Shown here one piece after another: positions 16,795-25,288 of a stretch of 64,000 nucleotides of DNA (position 1 is the first letter of the stretch; the number at the start of each line of letters is the position of its first letter). The notes under the pieces are model-generated. The model ran no database searches. It saw only the letters and a list, made by a program, of their open reading frames with translations, and had not been told where the DNA came from. The translations under genes and the position numbers were made by a program. Source of the stretch: CAYLPJ01 sp964385465. GTDB taxonomy: Bacteria; Planctomycetota; Phycisphaerae; SM23-33. The stretch covers positions 13,914 to 77,913 of the forward strand of contig CAYLPJ010000027.1 in assembly GCA_964385465.1 (NCBI GenBank), read 5' to 3'.

Positions 16795-19107
16795 TCACCT
16801 CGCCACGAATCCCGCCTCGCCCCAGACGCCGGAGGTCTTGTCGTGCTCGACCTTCAACGTCAGCGTCTTGGCGCCGGCGGGAATGCGGACGGAGACCTGT
16901 TCCAGCAGGCCCGTGTCCACCGCCTCGCCGCTGCGGTGAAGCTCCTTGCCATCGGCGAGAACGATGAACGGCCCGCGGTGGTAGCGGTTCTCCGTGCCCA
17001 CCACGGCCACGAACCGCCGCAGGCCTTTTCGCAGCTTGTAGGTGAGGTTCATGCCCTGCGAAATCGGCAGGGCGTTGGCGAGCGTTACGCCGTGCATCTC
17101 GACGGTCCGCGCCTCCGGCGGGTCGGTCCCGGTGGGCTTGCGGCCTTTCTTCTCGGGATGCCAGACCGCCTTGGGCGGCTCCAGGGAGGCCAGCAGCACC
17201 CGCGGGCGGATGATCTTCCCGCCCGGCGGGAGGTTCTCCACGATCGGGCGCAGCGCGATCCCGCGCCAGACGATCGGCCCGGGCTTCTTCTTCGGGTCGC
17301 GGGCGACCTTCAGCGTCAGGCGGACGTCCTTGCCCAGGCGGTCCAGCAGCCGCCACCGCTGCCAGGCCGGGTCGCCGGCGCCGCGGCGGGCGGTCTCGAG
17401 CGGCTGGCCTTCGTGGCGGGTGCCCTTGAGCGGCTCGCCGTCGATCTCCAGCGCGACGACCTGCCCGCTGTCGTTCTCGGCCCGCGTGGCGGAGACGTCC
17501 AGCACCGCCCGGCGCAGCGAGATCCGCGCCGTCCGCTCGAGCGTGAAGCCGTCCCCGTCCACGCTCATCGCGAAGCTCCAGGGCGCCCGCCCGTGTGCGG
17601 TCGCCACGAGGGACGTCTCCTCCAGCTTCTGCCCGCCCAGCTCCCAGCCGGCCAGCGCCGGGTTCAGCCGGTCCAGCAGCTCCCGTGTGACGTGGAGGTG
17701 CTTGTCCTCCACGCTGACCGCCGGGAGCATCCAGTTGACCTCGTCGCGGATGTCGGCCGGGTCGGCCTCGTTCGGTCGGCCGTCATGGGCAAAGTCGGTC
17801 ACGAAGACCAGGCGTTTGGCGTTGTGGACGTCGGCGGGCCCGATGCGGTCGGGGTCCTTCGAGCCGATCAGCAGGTCGCTGCGCCACAGGCGCCGCCCGT
17901 TGGGGCGGTCGGCGCGGACCTCGCACCGCACGCACCCGCCGGTGCCGGCGGCGCGGTCCAGGCCCACCCAGCCGCTCAGCCGCCGGGCGCCCTCGGGCAG
18001 CGTGAAGGCCACCGCGCTGTAGGAGTGCGCGCCGAAGCCCAGCCCGCAAAGGACCGTCCCGCACCGCATCACCTCGCCCCGCACGCTGCGGTCCCGCCGC
18101 CACGGCCAGACGTAGCCGGTGAAGCTCCGCTCCTCGATCGTCTCGGCCGGGAGGAGCGAGACGGGGATCTCGTCCGGCCGGCGGTAGCTGCGCAGGCAGA
18201 TGACGGCCTCGGGCACGCGGAGGGGTATGAGGGACCACGTCGGCTGGACCGCGTGGTACGTGCCACGCATATGCCCGTGGCTCTCTCCGCGGGATCGCCG
18301 CATGGCCACCCGGTAGGTCAGCACGTTGCCCCCCTCGGTCTGCATGCGGGCGACGTAGCCGGCCTCTTGGCGTTCGGGGACCACGGCGTCGGCGACGACG
18401 GCATCGAGCGCGTCCGCCCCGGGCAGGTGCACCTCGGCCAGTTCGGTGAACGCCCCGGAGACGATCTCCTCGGCGGCGAGGGCCTTGATCCCCTCGGGCG
18501 TCCAGCGGACGCTGCTGACGACGGCGGTCCGCCCGTCGCTGAAGAACACCACCCCGCCGCGGTGGGCCCGGGGGCCGTCCTCCCCGAAGGTGATCTGCTG
18601 CACCCAGTCGGCACGGATGTGGGCGACGACGTTGTTCTTGGTCTTCTCGTCCCAGGGGTCCGCCCCGGCCAGCAGCGGCGCGGCGACGGTGACGACAAGG
18701 CGGTCGGGGAGGTTCTTCGACGCCTCGGCCGGGAGGAAGCCGGTCACCCGCCCGCGCAGGACGTCGCCGTTGGCCAGCAGGACCCGGGGCCCGTGCGGCG
18801 CCGGGCGGCGGACGGTGTGGCAGAGCAGGCGAACGTGGTTCTTCTCGAACAGGCGCTGCTTTTCCAGGCGGGCGCGGCGCTCGTGCTCGTGCCAGTCATG
18901 GATCTTCTCGCCGGTGACCTGCTTGCCGTCGCCCAGAAGGGCCCAGTAGGCCCCCCCGTCGCGGTCGTCGCCTCGGGCGCGGCCCGCCCCCGCCAGGGCC
19001 GCCACGGCGACCAGCGCAGGGAAGATGTTCTTCGTGCGAATCACATACGGTGCAACCCGCCGGAGAGGTGATGGATACGGTCCGGTCGAAGATGCAAAGA
19101 ACGGCAT
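16795..19107 (-). CDS. Secreted protein with NPCBM-like carbohydrate-binding modules
   Basis: 770 aa from the first ATG. A GTG at 19044 would give a cleaner signal peptide (RTKNIFPALVAVAALAGAG), and neither start has a good ribosome site. The N-terminal third is beta-rich with LANGDVLRGRVTGFLPAE, as in proteins that describe a cell-surface 'DUF/NPCBM' architecture. Two jelly-roll segments resemble the NPCBM fold: about 340-425 (YSAVAFTLPEGARRLSGWVG) and the C-terminal 640-770 (RRFVAVVGTENRYHRGPFIV...DGKELHRSG). Head of the long minus-strand operon. Likely exported and glycan-binding; no catalytic domain found. Confidence 0.72.
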   Translation of the reverse strand: MPFFASSTGPYPSPLRRVAPYVIRTKNIFPALVAVAALAGAGRARGDDRDGGAYWALLGDGKQVTGEKIHDWHEHERRARLEKQRLFEKNHVRLLCHTVRRPAPHGPRVLLANGDVLRGRVTGFLPAEASKNLPDRLVVTVAAPLLAGADPWDEKTKNNVVAHIRADWVQQITFGEDGPRAHRGGVVFFSDGRTAVVSSVRWTPEGIKALAAEEIVSGAFTELAEVHLPGADALDAVVADAVVPERQEAGYVARMQTEGGNVLTYRVAMRRSRGESHGHMRGTYHAVQPTWSLIPLRVPEAVICLRSYRRPDEIPVSLLPAETIEERSFTGYVWPWRRDRSVRGEVMRCGTVLCGLGFGAHSYSAVAFTLPEGARRLSGWVGLDRAAGTGGCVRCEVRADRPNGRRLWRSDLLIGSKDPDRIGPADVHNAKRLVFVTDFAHDGRPNEADPADIRDEVNWMLPAVSVEDKHLHVTRELLDRLNPALAGWELGGQKLEETSLVATAHGRAPWSFAMSVDGDGFTLERTARISLRRAVLDVSATRAENDSGQVVALEIDGEPLKGTRHEGQPLETARRGAGDPAWQRWRLLDRLGKDVRLTLKVARDPKKKPGPIVWRGIALRPIVENLPPGGKIIRPRVLLASLEPPKAVWHPEKKGRKPTGTDPPEARTVEMHGVTLANALPISQGMNLTYKLRKGLRRFVAVVGTENRYHRGPFIVLADGKELHRSGEAVDTGLLEQVSVRIPAGAKTLTLKVEHDKTSGVWGEAGFVAR

Positions 19108-19376
19108 GGCGCAACGCTATTGAGAAAAGCTGCTTACGTGATTGGGCCGCGATGGCCCCGCCGCGGTTCGGCCGGGAGGCGCCCGGTGGGCGCACCCGGG
19201 CCGGGGCGTCCGAGGCGGGCGGGCCCGGCGCGAGCGACTGGGCGTTTCCACTCAACAGGGCCCTCCCTGGAAGACAGAGAATTCATCCTTTTCCCGGATT
19301 GTCCCGGCCACGGCAAATGGTGAATCATGAATGGTGGTGGGAGGCCCCGGTCCTCTTGCATGGAAGGCAGCACATC

Positions 19377-19574
19377 ATGAAGATGCCCATTCGAGTCAGA
19401 AGGGTCTCGTCTTCCGCCTACCGGGCATCCTGTCCGGCCCTGCCGGGCTGCTCGGTGGAGGCGTCCTCCCGCGAGGAGGCGGTCTCGAAGGTCCGCTGGG
19501 CAATGCGGGGCTACGTCGCCAGCTTCGACGTCCCCGACCCCGACCGCTTCGATCTCGACGTCCAGGTCGGCTGA
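19377..19574 (+). CDS. Orphan HicB-like antitoxin-fold protein
   Basis: 65 aa. The core YRASCPALPGCSVEASSREE followed by a helix AVSKVRWAMRGYVASFD matches the HicB partial-RNase-H fold (Y.A..PELPGC.....T.EEA...), here without a C-terminal DNA-binding extension. GGAAGG lies 9 nt before the ATG. No HicA toxin, which would be about 60 aa with a dsRNA-binding-like GSHH motif, is found on either side, so it is an orphan. Similar short solitary HicB-like proteins are, as I recall, common in planctomycetes. A free-standing regulatory or antitoxin-relic role is inference. Confidence 0.6.
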   Translation: MKMPIRVRRVSSSAYRASCPALPGCSVEASSREEAVSKVRWAMRGYVASFDVPDPDRFDLDVQVG

Positions 19575-19589
19575 GCCCCGCGCCCGCCG

Positions 19590-20300
19590 CTACGCGGGCG
19601 AGACGTTCATCAGCCGCGCCACGGCCTCGCCGGCCGGGGCGGCGGTGAGATCGGCGATCGTCCCGGTCTGCTGGAGGCGCCCGGCGTCCAGGACGCCCAC
19701 GCGGTCGGCGACGCTGCGGGCCTCCTCCAGGCTGTGGCAGACGTGGATCGTCGCAAGTCCCAGCCGGCGCTGCACTTCCCGAAGCTCCGCACAGACCTCC
19801 CGCCGCGCCGGCTCATCCAGGGCGCTGACGGGCTCGTCCAGCAGCAGCAGCTTCGGCCCGGCCGCGAGGGCCCGGGCCAACGCCACCTTCTGCCGCTCCC
19901 CGCCGCTGAGATAATCGCACCGCCGCCGGAGCAGGTCGCCGAGGTGCAGCATGTCGGCGAGGGCGTCGACGGCCCGGCGCCGGTCGGCCCGCCTGGCGCC
20001 GTGGGCGCGAAGGGGGAACTCGATGTTGCCCCGCACGGTCAGGTGCGGCAGGAGGCCGCAGTCCTGGGGCATGTAGCCGACGTGGCGGCGGCGAGGCTCC
20101 AGGGCGGTGACGTCTCGGCCGTCGATGGCCACCCGCCCCGCCGACGGGCGTCGCAGCCCGCAGATCGTCTTGATCAGCAGGCTCTTTCCCGATCCGGTGC
20201 GCCCCATGAGCACGAAGTACTCGCCGGCCCCGACGGCGAGGGCGACGTCCTGGATGCGGAACTGCCCGGCCGACAGCGAGATCCCGTCCAGTTCGATCAT
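19590..20300 (-). CDS. ABC transporter ATP-binding protein (molybdate/tungstate type)
   Basis: 236 aa. Walker A GRTGSGKS, Q-loop GYMPQDCGLLPHLTV, signature LSGGERQKVALARAL, Walker B LLLLDEPVSALDE and the switch histidine in IHVCHSLEEA. It energises uptake with the permease whose stop it overlaps (ATGA). It lacks the C-terminal TOBE/MOP extension of ModC, so it resembles short tungstate/molybdate or WtpC-like ATPases. Substrate class is inferred from the ModA-like binding protein of the same operon. Confidence 0.9.
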   Translation of the reverse strand: MIELDGISLSAGQFRIQDVALAVGAGEYFVLMGRTGSGKSLLIKTICGLRRPSAGRVAIDGRDVTALEPRRRHVGYMPQDCGLLPHLTVRGNIEFPLRAHGARRADRRRAVDALADMLHLGDLLRRRCDYLSGGERQKVALARALAAGPKLLLLDEPVSALDEPARREVCAELREVQRRLGLATIHVCHSLEEARSVADRVGVLDAGRLQQTGTIADLTAAPAGEAVARLMNVSPA

Positions 20301-21193
20301 GCGCCCCACCACCTCCGCCCGGAGGCCAGGGCGTGGATGCCGACCAGGGCGGCCCCGGCCAGGGCGATCATGACCATGGTGGCCGCCAGGGCGACCTCGA
20401 TGCCGCCGGTGGAGACCTCCAGGTAGATGGTGTTGGGCAGGACCTCGCTCTTGCCGCGGACGCAGCCGACGAAGACCATCAGCGGCCCGTAGAGCCCGAC
20501 CGCGCGGGCCCAGGCCATGATGCACCCGGCCAGCAGCCCCCCGGCGGCCAGGGGCAGCGTAACCTTCCGGAACGCCCCCGGTCGGGAGCAGCCCAGCGTG
20601 CGGGCGAGGTCCTCGAGGCCGCGGTCCACGCCGTCGAAGGCGCTCTTGGCCGCCCGGATGGCGAACGGGGCCGACAGGAGGAACTGGCAGAGCACGATCC
20701 CCGCCGCGGCATTGCGGTCCAGCCCGACCGCGTCCATCCGGCCGCTCAGCCAGCGCCCCGGCGGGGAGGCGAACAGCACCAGCAGCGAGACCCCCACCGC
20801 CAGCGGGGGCATGACGATCGGCAGGTCCACGATCGTGTTGATCACCGCGTGGCCGGGGAAACGGTAGCGGCTCAGCGCGTAGCCGGCCGGGACGGCCAGC
20901 AGCAGCACCAGCGCCAGCGTGGTCAGCGAGGTCACCAGGCTGAGCTTCATCGCCGCCAGGACGTGGGGGCTGTCGAAGAGCTTCCAGACCTGCTCTGTGT
21001 GGAAGAACCGGCTGGCGAGGTCCGCGGTCACCAGGGCGACCACCGCGCCGACGAACAGCATCAGCGCCAGCACGCTGACGACGGGCAGCAGGGCCGCCGG
21101 CAGCAGCGCGAGCGGGCCTCGTTGCGGCCACCAGCGTCGCCGTCGCCGTCCCTGCCAGCCCCAGAGGGCGTCTTCGATCTTCGTATCGCTCAT
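20297..21193 (-). CDS. ABC transporter permease (ModB/TupB-like)
   Basis: 298 aa inner-membrane permease with about six helices. A basic N-terminal cytosolic stretch (GRRRRRWWPQR) precedes the first helix. The EAA loop that docks the ATPase is GLEDLARTLGCSRPGAFRKVTLPL. Family resemblance is to molybdate/sulfate/tungstate-type permeases. The gene lies 22 bp downstream of the binding-protein gene and overlaps the ATPase gene, so the three form one operon. Confidence 0.88.
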   Translation of the reverse strand: MSDTKIEDALWGWQGRRRRRWWPQRGPLALLPAALLPVVSVLALMLFVGAVVALVTADLASRFFHTEQVWKLFDSPHVLAAMKLSLVTSLTTLALVLLLAVPAGYALSRYRFPGHAVINTIVDLPIVMPPLAVGVSLLVLFASPPGRWLSGRMDAVGLDRNAAAGIVLCQFLLSAPFAIRAAKSAFDGVDRGLEDLARTLGCSRPGAFRKVTLPLAAGGLLAGCIMAWARAVGLYGPLMVFVGCVRGKSEVLPNTIYLEVSTGGIEVALAATMVMIALAGAALVGIHALASGRRWWGA

Positions 21194-21215
21194 GCGGCGG
21201 GCACCGGAGTGGGGG

Positions 21216-22793
21216 TCAGGGCTTCGTGGGGTCCTCGACGGTGTAGTCGTGGGCCGCGAAGATGGCCCGGCCCTCGCCCTGGAGGAAGCTCATGAACCGC
21301 CGGGCAAGCGGCTTGTTCTCGGAGTACTTCAGCAGCCCGATGGCCACGCGGGAGATGAGGTTCTTCTCCAGAGGGATCGGCACGATCTCCACGTCCTTGG
21401 CGAAGTTCGCCGCCACCGCGTCCCACACGATGGCCGCGTCGATCGATTCGGTCTGCACCTTCACGCCCAGCTCGTTGACGGTGACCGAGGAGTAGGCGGT
21501 GACCTTCTCGACGGCGTCTTCGGCGATGTCGTTCCTGGCGAAGAGCTTCGCGGTCAGGCGCCCGATCTGGCAGGCGGCGGGGTTGCCCACGCCCAGCTCG
21601 GTACCGGGCTTGACGAGATCGGCCAGCGACCGGATGCCCTTGGGGTTGCCCTTCTGGACAATGATCACGGGCACGAAGTACGCCACCATCGCCCGGTCGA
21701 TGACCGAGCCGTCCTCGGCCAACTGGTCGAGGTACCAGACGTCGCCGGGCATGTACAGGTCGCCGCGCTGCTTGAGCTTGATCGTCGTGATCAGCGTGCC
21801 GCTGCCCTGGTAGCTGGCCTCGACCGTCGCGCCCGTCGCGGCCTCGAAGGCCTGGATCGCGTCTTCCATCGCGTGGCGGATGCCCGCGCCGCAGTGGAGC
21901 ATGACCTGCCCGGCGGCGCCCGAGGGGGCCGTCGCCGCCGTCGGGGCCGGGCTGAAGCCGAACTCCTCGGTGAACAGTCCCTGGTGCTTGAGGACGAACT
22001 CGGCGAAGTCTCGCGCGGCGGGCTTCTGCCTGGAGCACTCCAGAAGGGCCATCGTCACCTTGATCCGCCCGATGTCGTAGGAGCGGTCGGTCGCGCTGGT
22101 GACGGCGTCCACCCCGGGGATCGGCTCGTGCTCGGCGGCTATGGGCACGGCGTCGAGCTTGTCCTCCCGCAGGTGGGCCACCGCGTTCCAGACGATCGCG
22201 GCGTCGACGTCCCCGATCGCCACCAGGTTCGCCGCCGACCCGCCGCCGCGCGTCCGCTTGACGATGTTGGCCTCGATCTCCTCCCGCTTGCCGGCCTTCT
22301 CGAAAATCGTCGGGATGATCCAGCCGGTCGTCGAGTGCGTCGGGTGGGTCATCGCCAGCTTCAGCCCGTCGCCGGCGAGGTCCGGCACGCCCTTGATGCC
22401 CTTGGGGTTGCCCTCGGCGACCACGATCGTCGGCGTCACCACCGCCAGCGTCCAGCCCTCCACGCCCAGGCCCTTGCGCATCAGCATCCGCTGGAACGGG
22501 TCGTGGCAGACGTACAGGTCGCCCTTCTCCTGCGTCTCGATGCGGATCAGCAGCTCGCCGCTGCCGGCCGAGTCGATGTCCACCTCCTTGCCCGTCTTCT
22601 CCGTGTACTCCGACGCCAGGCGCTCCATCACCGGGCGCATCGTCCCGCCGACGAGGACCAGCAGCGGGCCCTCGCCGGCGGCGTTGGCGTCGCCGTCGCC
22701 CGCACCCCCGCAGCCGCCGGCGAACGCCGCCAGCGCCCCGGCCAGGATCGATGCCGCCCACCGCGCACAGCACACCGTCGAGTGTCGTCTCAT
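21216..22793 (-). CDS. Tandem-duplicated ModA-type substrate-binding protein
   Basis: 525 aa, about twice the normal ModA length. A signal sequence with a cysteine-containing FAGGC site (possible lipoprotein) precedes domain 1 (about 43-285: LVLVGGTMRPVMERLASEY, DIDSAGSGELL, KGDLYVCHDP). A second complete domain follows (about 297-525: MLHCGAGIRHAMEDAIQAF, EASYQGSGTLIT, RGDLYMPGDV). Both halves contain the paired IVVAEGNPKGIKG / IIVQKGNPKGIRS and DAAIVWNAV / DAAIVWDAV motifs, so this is an internal duplication of an oxyanion-binding (molybdate/tungstate-like) fold. It delivers substrate to the downstream permease and ATPase. Confidence 0.9.
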   Translation of the reverse strand: MRRHSTVCCARWAASILAGALAAFAGGCGGAGDGDANAAGEGPLLVLVGGTMRPVMERLASEYTEKTGKEVDIDSAGSGELLIRIETQEKGDLYVCHDPFQRMLMRKGLGVEGWTLAVVTPTIVVAEGNPKGIKGVPDLAGDGLKLAMTHPTHSTTGWIIPTIFEKAGKREEIEANIVKRTRGGGSAANLVAIGDVDAAIVWNAVAHLREDKLDAVPIAAEHEPIPGVDAVTSATDRSYDIGRIKVTMALLECSRQKPAARDFAEFVLKHQGLFTEEFGFSPAPTAATAPSGAAGQVMLHCGAGIRHAMEDAIQAFEAATGATVEASYQGSGTLITTIKLKQRGDLYMPGDVWYLDQLAEDGSVIDRAMVAYFVPVIIVQKGNPKGIRSLADLVKPGTELGVGNPAACQIGRLTAKLFARNDIAEDAVEKVTAYSSVTVNELGVKVQTESIDAAIVWDAVAANFAKDVEIVPIPLEKNLISRVAIGLLKYSENKPLARRFMSFLQGEGRAIFAAHDYTVEDPTKP

Positions 22794-22911
22794 GGTCGTC
22801 GGTCTCCTTTCCTCGGGTCACGCGGGCGCAGAGAAGCGCCCCGCCGTATCCAGGGAATCCTAGGCCGCCCAGCCGCCGCGCTGCGGGTTTTCCCGACGGA
22901 CCGGGCGGGGC

Positions 22912-24369
22912 TCAGTCGGAGGCCGGCTCGCGGGCAGCGCCCACGCGCTCGACGACCTCGGCGATGTCTTTCCACTCCAGCGCCTTGGGGGACGTGCCGG
23001 TCGTGGCGGCCAGGGCGGCCGCGGCGCCGGCGGCCTGGCCGAGGGCGGCGGCGTCGCCGGTGACGCGGTAGCTGGAGTGTGCGAGGAAGTCGCCGCTGAT
23101 GCAGCGTCCGGCGAGCAGGAGCCCGTCGGCGTCCTTGGCGACCAGGGAGCGGTAGGGGATGTCGTAGGGCTTGGCGCGGTGGCTGCGCCCCTCGACGCCC
23201 TTGCCCTTGGCCGGGTCGGTGGCATGGACGTCGATGCCGAAGCGGCAGCGGCAGACGGCGTCCTCGAACCGCGCGCCGCGGACCATGTCGTCGACGGTCA
23301 CCTCGTAGAGCCCGCGGACGCGCCGGCCCTCGCGGATGCCGATGTGCTCGGCGCTGTCGACGATGCGGACGTTCTTCCACGCCCCGCCGGAGGCGCGGAG
23401 GGCGTCGATCAGCGTGAAGACCTCCGCCCGCGCCCGCATCGTCGCCTCGGTGACCTGCGCGGCGTCGAACGGCGAGACGCCGTACTCGTGGTTGATCATG
23501 AAGCAGAACAGGTCGTCCCAGATGTGGAAGACCGTCGGCTTGGCGTACGACGGCGAGACGCCCGCCTTCTTCATCTCCGCCAGCAGGTTCAGCTTCGGCC
23601 GGCCCTTGCCCGCCGGCTCGGCCAGGCCGCGGACGAACGGGGTGATCCCCTCGGCCGTCACGCCGGTGACCATGCAGATCAGGCTCATCGGCTGGGCCCT
23701 GCCCGTCTCGGGGTGCCCATAGTCGAACGAGCAGCCCGCCTGGGCCGCCAGGTCCCCGTCGCCCGTGGCGTCCACGAAGGCCTTCGCCGCCCACGCCTGT
23801 CGGCCGGACTTCGACTCGGTCACCGCGTGCGTCAGCCGCCCCGCGGCGTCCCTGCCGGCCGCCACGACCCGCGCGTGCAGCAGCGGGCGGACGCCGGCGT
23901 CCAGGCACATCCGTTCGAGCAGGAGCTTCATGATCTCCGGCTCGTAGGCGATCGAGCCGCCGAACCGCTTGCCGGTGTCGCGCCGACGAAGCTCGCCGAG
24001 GATCTCCTGGAGGATGCCCGGCTTGTTGCCCGAGTCGAGCACCCAGCTCAGCAGCCCGGCCGTCCAGGTGCCGCCCAGGCAGCCGTTGCACTCGATCAGC
24101 CGCACGCTCGCGCCCGCCCGCGCCGCGGCGATGGCCGCCACCACGCCCGCCGGCCCGGCCCCGGCGACCAGGACGTCCGGCTCGCCCGCGATGGGGATGT
24201 CCCTCGCCGTTTCGTGATACGCCGCCATCGGTTCGTCCTTTCCGTGCGCGGTGCTTTCGGCATCGCCGTCGGCCGCGGGCCCGGCCGACGCGAGCGATCC
24301 GCCCGCCGCCAGGCCGCCGGCCGCGCCGGCGATTCGGAGAAATGCCCGCCTGTTCATCTCGTGCGACAT
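22912..24369 (-). CDS. Tat-exported FAD-dependent oxidoreductase
   Basis: 485 aa. Twin-arginine signal NRRAFLRIAGAAGGLAAGG in the first 25 residues; start taken at the ATG at 24369 with AAAGGTGG upstream (a second ATG is 12 nt in). The dinucleotide-binding motif is VLVAGAGPAGVVAA, with the FAD-dependent family pattern LIECNGCLGGTWTAG and DATGDGDLAAQAG, and the C-terminal LLLAGRCISGDFLAHSSYRV stretch typical of the 'FAD-dependent oxidoreductase' family (PF12831). Planctomycetes carry many such exported enzymes, probably acting on sugars or polysaccharide fragments. Substrate unknown. Monocistronic. Confidence 0.88.
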   Translation of the reverse strand: MSHEMNRRAFLRIAGAAGGLAAGGSLASAGPAADGDAESTAHGKDEPMAAYHETARDIPIAGEPDVLVAGAGPAGVVAAIAAARAGASVRLIECNGCLGGTWTAGLLSWVLDSGNKPGILQEILGELRRRDTGKRFGGSIAYEPEIMKLLLERMCLDAGVRPLLHARVVAAGRDAAGRLTHAVTESKSGRQAWAAKAFVDATGDGDLAAQAGCSFDYGHPETGRAQPMSLICMVTGVTAEGITPFVRGLAEPAGKGRPKLNLLAEMKKAGVSPSYAKPTVFHIWDDLFCFMINHEYGVSPFDAAQVTEATMRARAEVFTLIDALRASGGAWKNVRIVDSAEHIGIREGRRVRGLYEVTVDDMVRGARFEDAVCRCRFGIDVHATDPAKGKGVEGRSHRAKPYDIPYRSLVAKDADGLLLAGRCISGDFLAHSSYRVTGDAAALGQAAGAAAALAATTGTSPKALEWKDIAEVVERVGAAREPASD

Positions 24370-24452
24370 CGCTGCCACCTTTCCGGCGCCGTGCGGGGCG
24401 CCGCGCCGCGATTCTACCGTCCCGCCGTGCCCGAGCCAACCTCCCCCTCCGG

Positions 24453-25217
24453 TCAGGAGTCGCCGGCGCCGCCGAGCTGCTCGGCGTGAGCCCGGTAGTT
24501 CCGGGTCGGCTCGGACTTGGCCAGCACCGCCAGGGCCACGCGGGCGGCGCCGGCGCGCAGGAGCGTTCGCGCGGCCTCCTCGGCCGTGGCGCCGGTGGTG
24601 GTGACGTCGTCGACCAGCAGCACCCTCGCGCCGCGAACGCCGGGGCCGGCGCGGAAGGCCCCGCGGACGTTCTCCAACCGGCGCGTTCGGGACAGGCGCG
24701 TCTGCGGCGGCGTGTTGCGGACGCGGCGGAGCTCGCGGGCCAGCGGCGCGCCCAGACGCCCGGCCACGGCGCCCGCGATCGCCCGGGCATGGTCCCGGCT
24801 GCGCGACACCCGCCGCCGCCAGTGCATGGGCACCGGCTGGACGAGGTCCCACTCGGCGCCGACGCCGGCGGCCAGCAGCGCCGGCAGGAGTTGGCGGCCC
24901 CACGGGCTGAACCGGAACTTGAGCATCCGGACGACCTCCCGCAGGCAGCCCGTGTACGGCCCGAGGCGGACCACGCGTTCGCAGGCGGGCAGGCGGGCGG
25001 CACAGGAGCCGCAGCCGTCGGCGCGGGCGTTGACGCCGGGCCCCAGCGTCAGCCCGCATCGCGGGCAGTACGGCAGCGCCGCCAGCGCCAGCAGCTCGCG
25101 GTGGCAGGCCTCGCAGAACCCGGCGTGGACCGGCTCGGCCGCGCGGCATGCGTGGCAGACGCCGGGCACGAGCAGGTCCGCGATCCCCGACATCACCGCC
25201 CGAATTGATCGGTCCAT
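24453..25217 (-). CDS. comF: ComF family phosphoribosyltransferase-like protein
   Basis: 254 aa from ATG at 25217 (a GTG two codons earlier is equally possible). The N-terminal zinc-ribbon region has paired cysteines (CHAC, CEAC, CPRC, CGSC). The C-terminal phosphoribosyltransferase fold contains the PRPP motif VLLVDDVTTTGAT. ComF proteins are associated with DNA uptake or its energisation in competent bacteria; here the gene is solitary. Cytosolic. Confidence 0.9.
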   Translation of the reverse strand: MDRSIRAVMSGIADLLVPGVCHACRAAEPVHAGFCEACHRELLALAALPYCPRCGLTLGPGVNARADGCGSCAARLPACERVVRLGPYTGCLREVVRMLKFRFSPWGRQLLPALLAAGVGAEWDLVQPVPMHWRRRVSRSRDHARAIAGAVAGRLGAPLARELRRVRNTPPQTRLSRTRRLENVRGAFRAGPGVRGARVLLVDDVTTTGATAEEAARTLLRAGAARVALAVLAKSEPTRNYRAHAEQLGGAGDS

Positions 25218-25288
25218 TGCCACCGCGGGAGTGTACCATCACGGCGGACGCCGGACGAGACGATCCACGACAGGACGGAGGTGCGGAC

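Noticed and set aside
19108..19376. Possible riboswitch or small RNA in the divergent gap before the HicB-like gene
   Set aside because: No conserved motif or stable structure recognised beyond general GC pairing.
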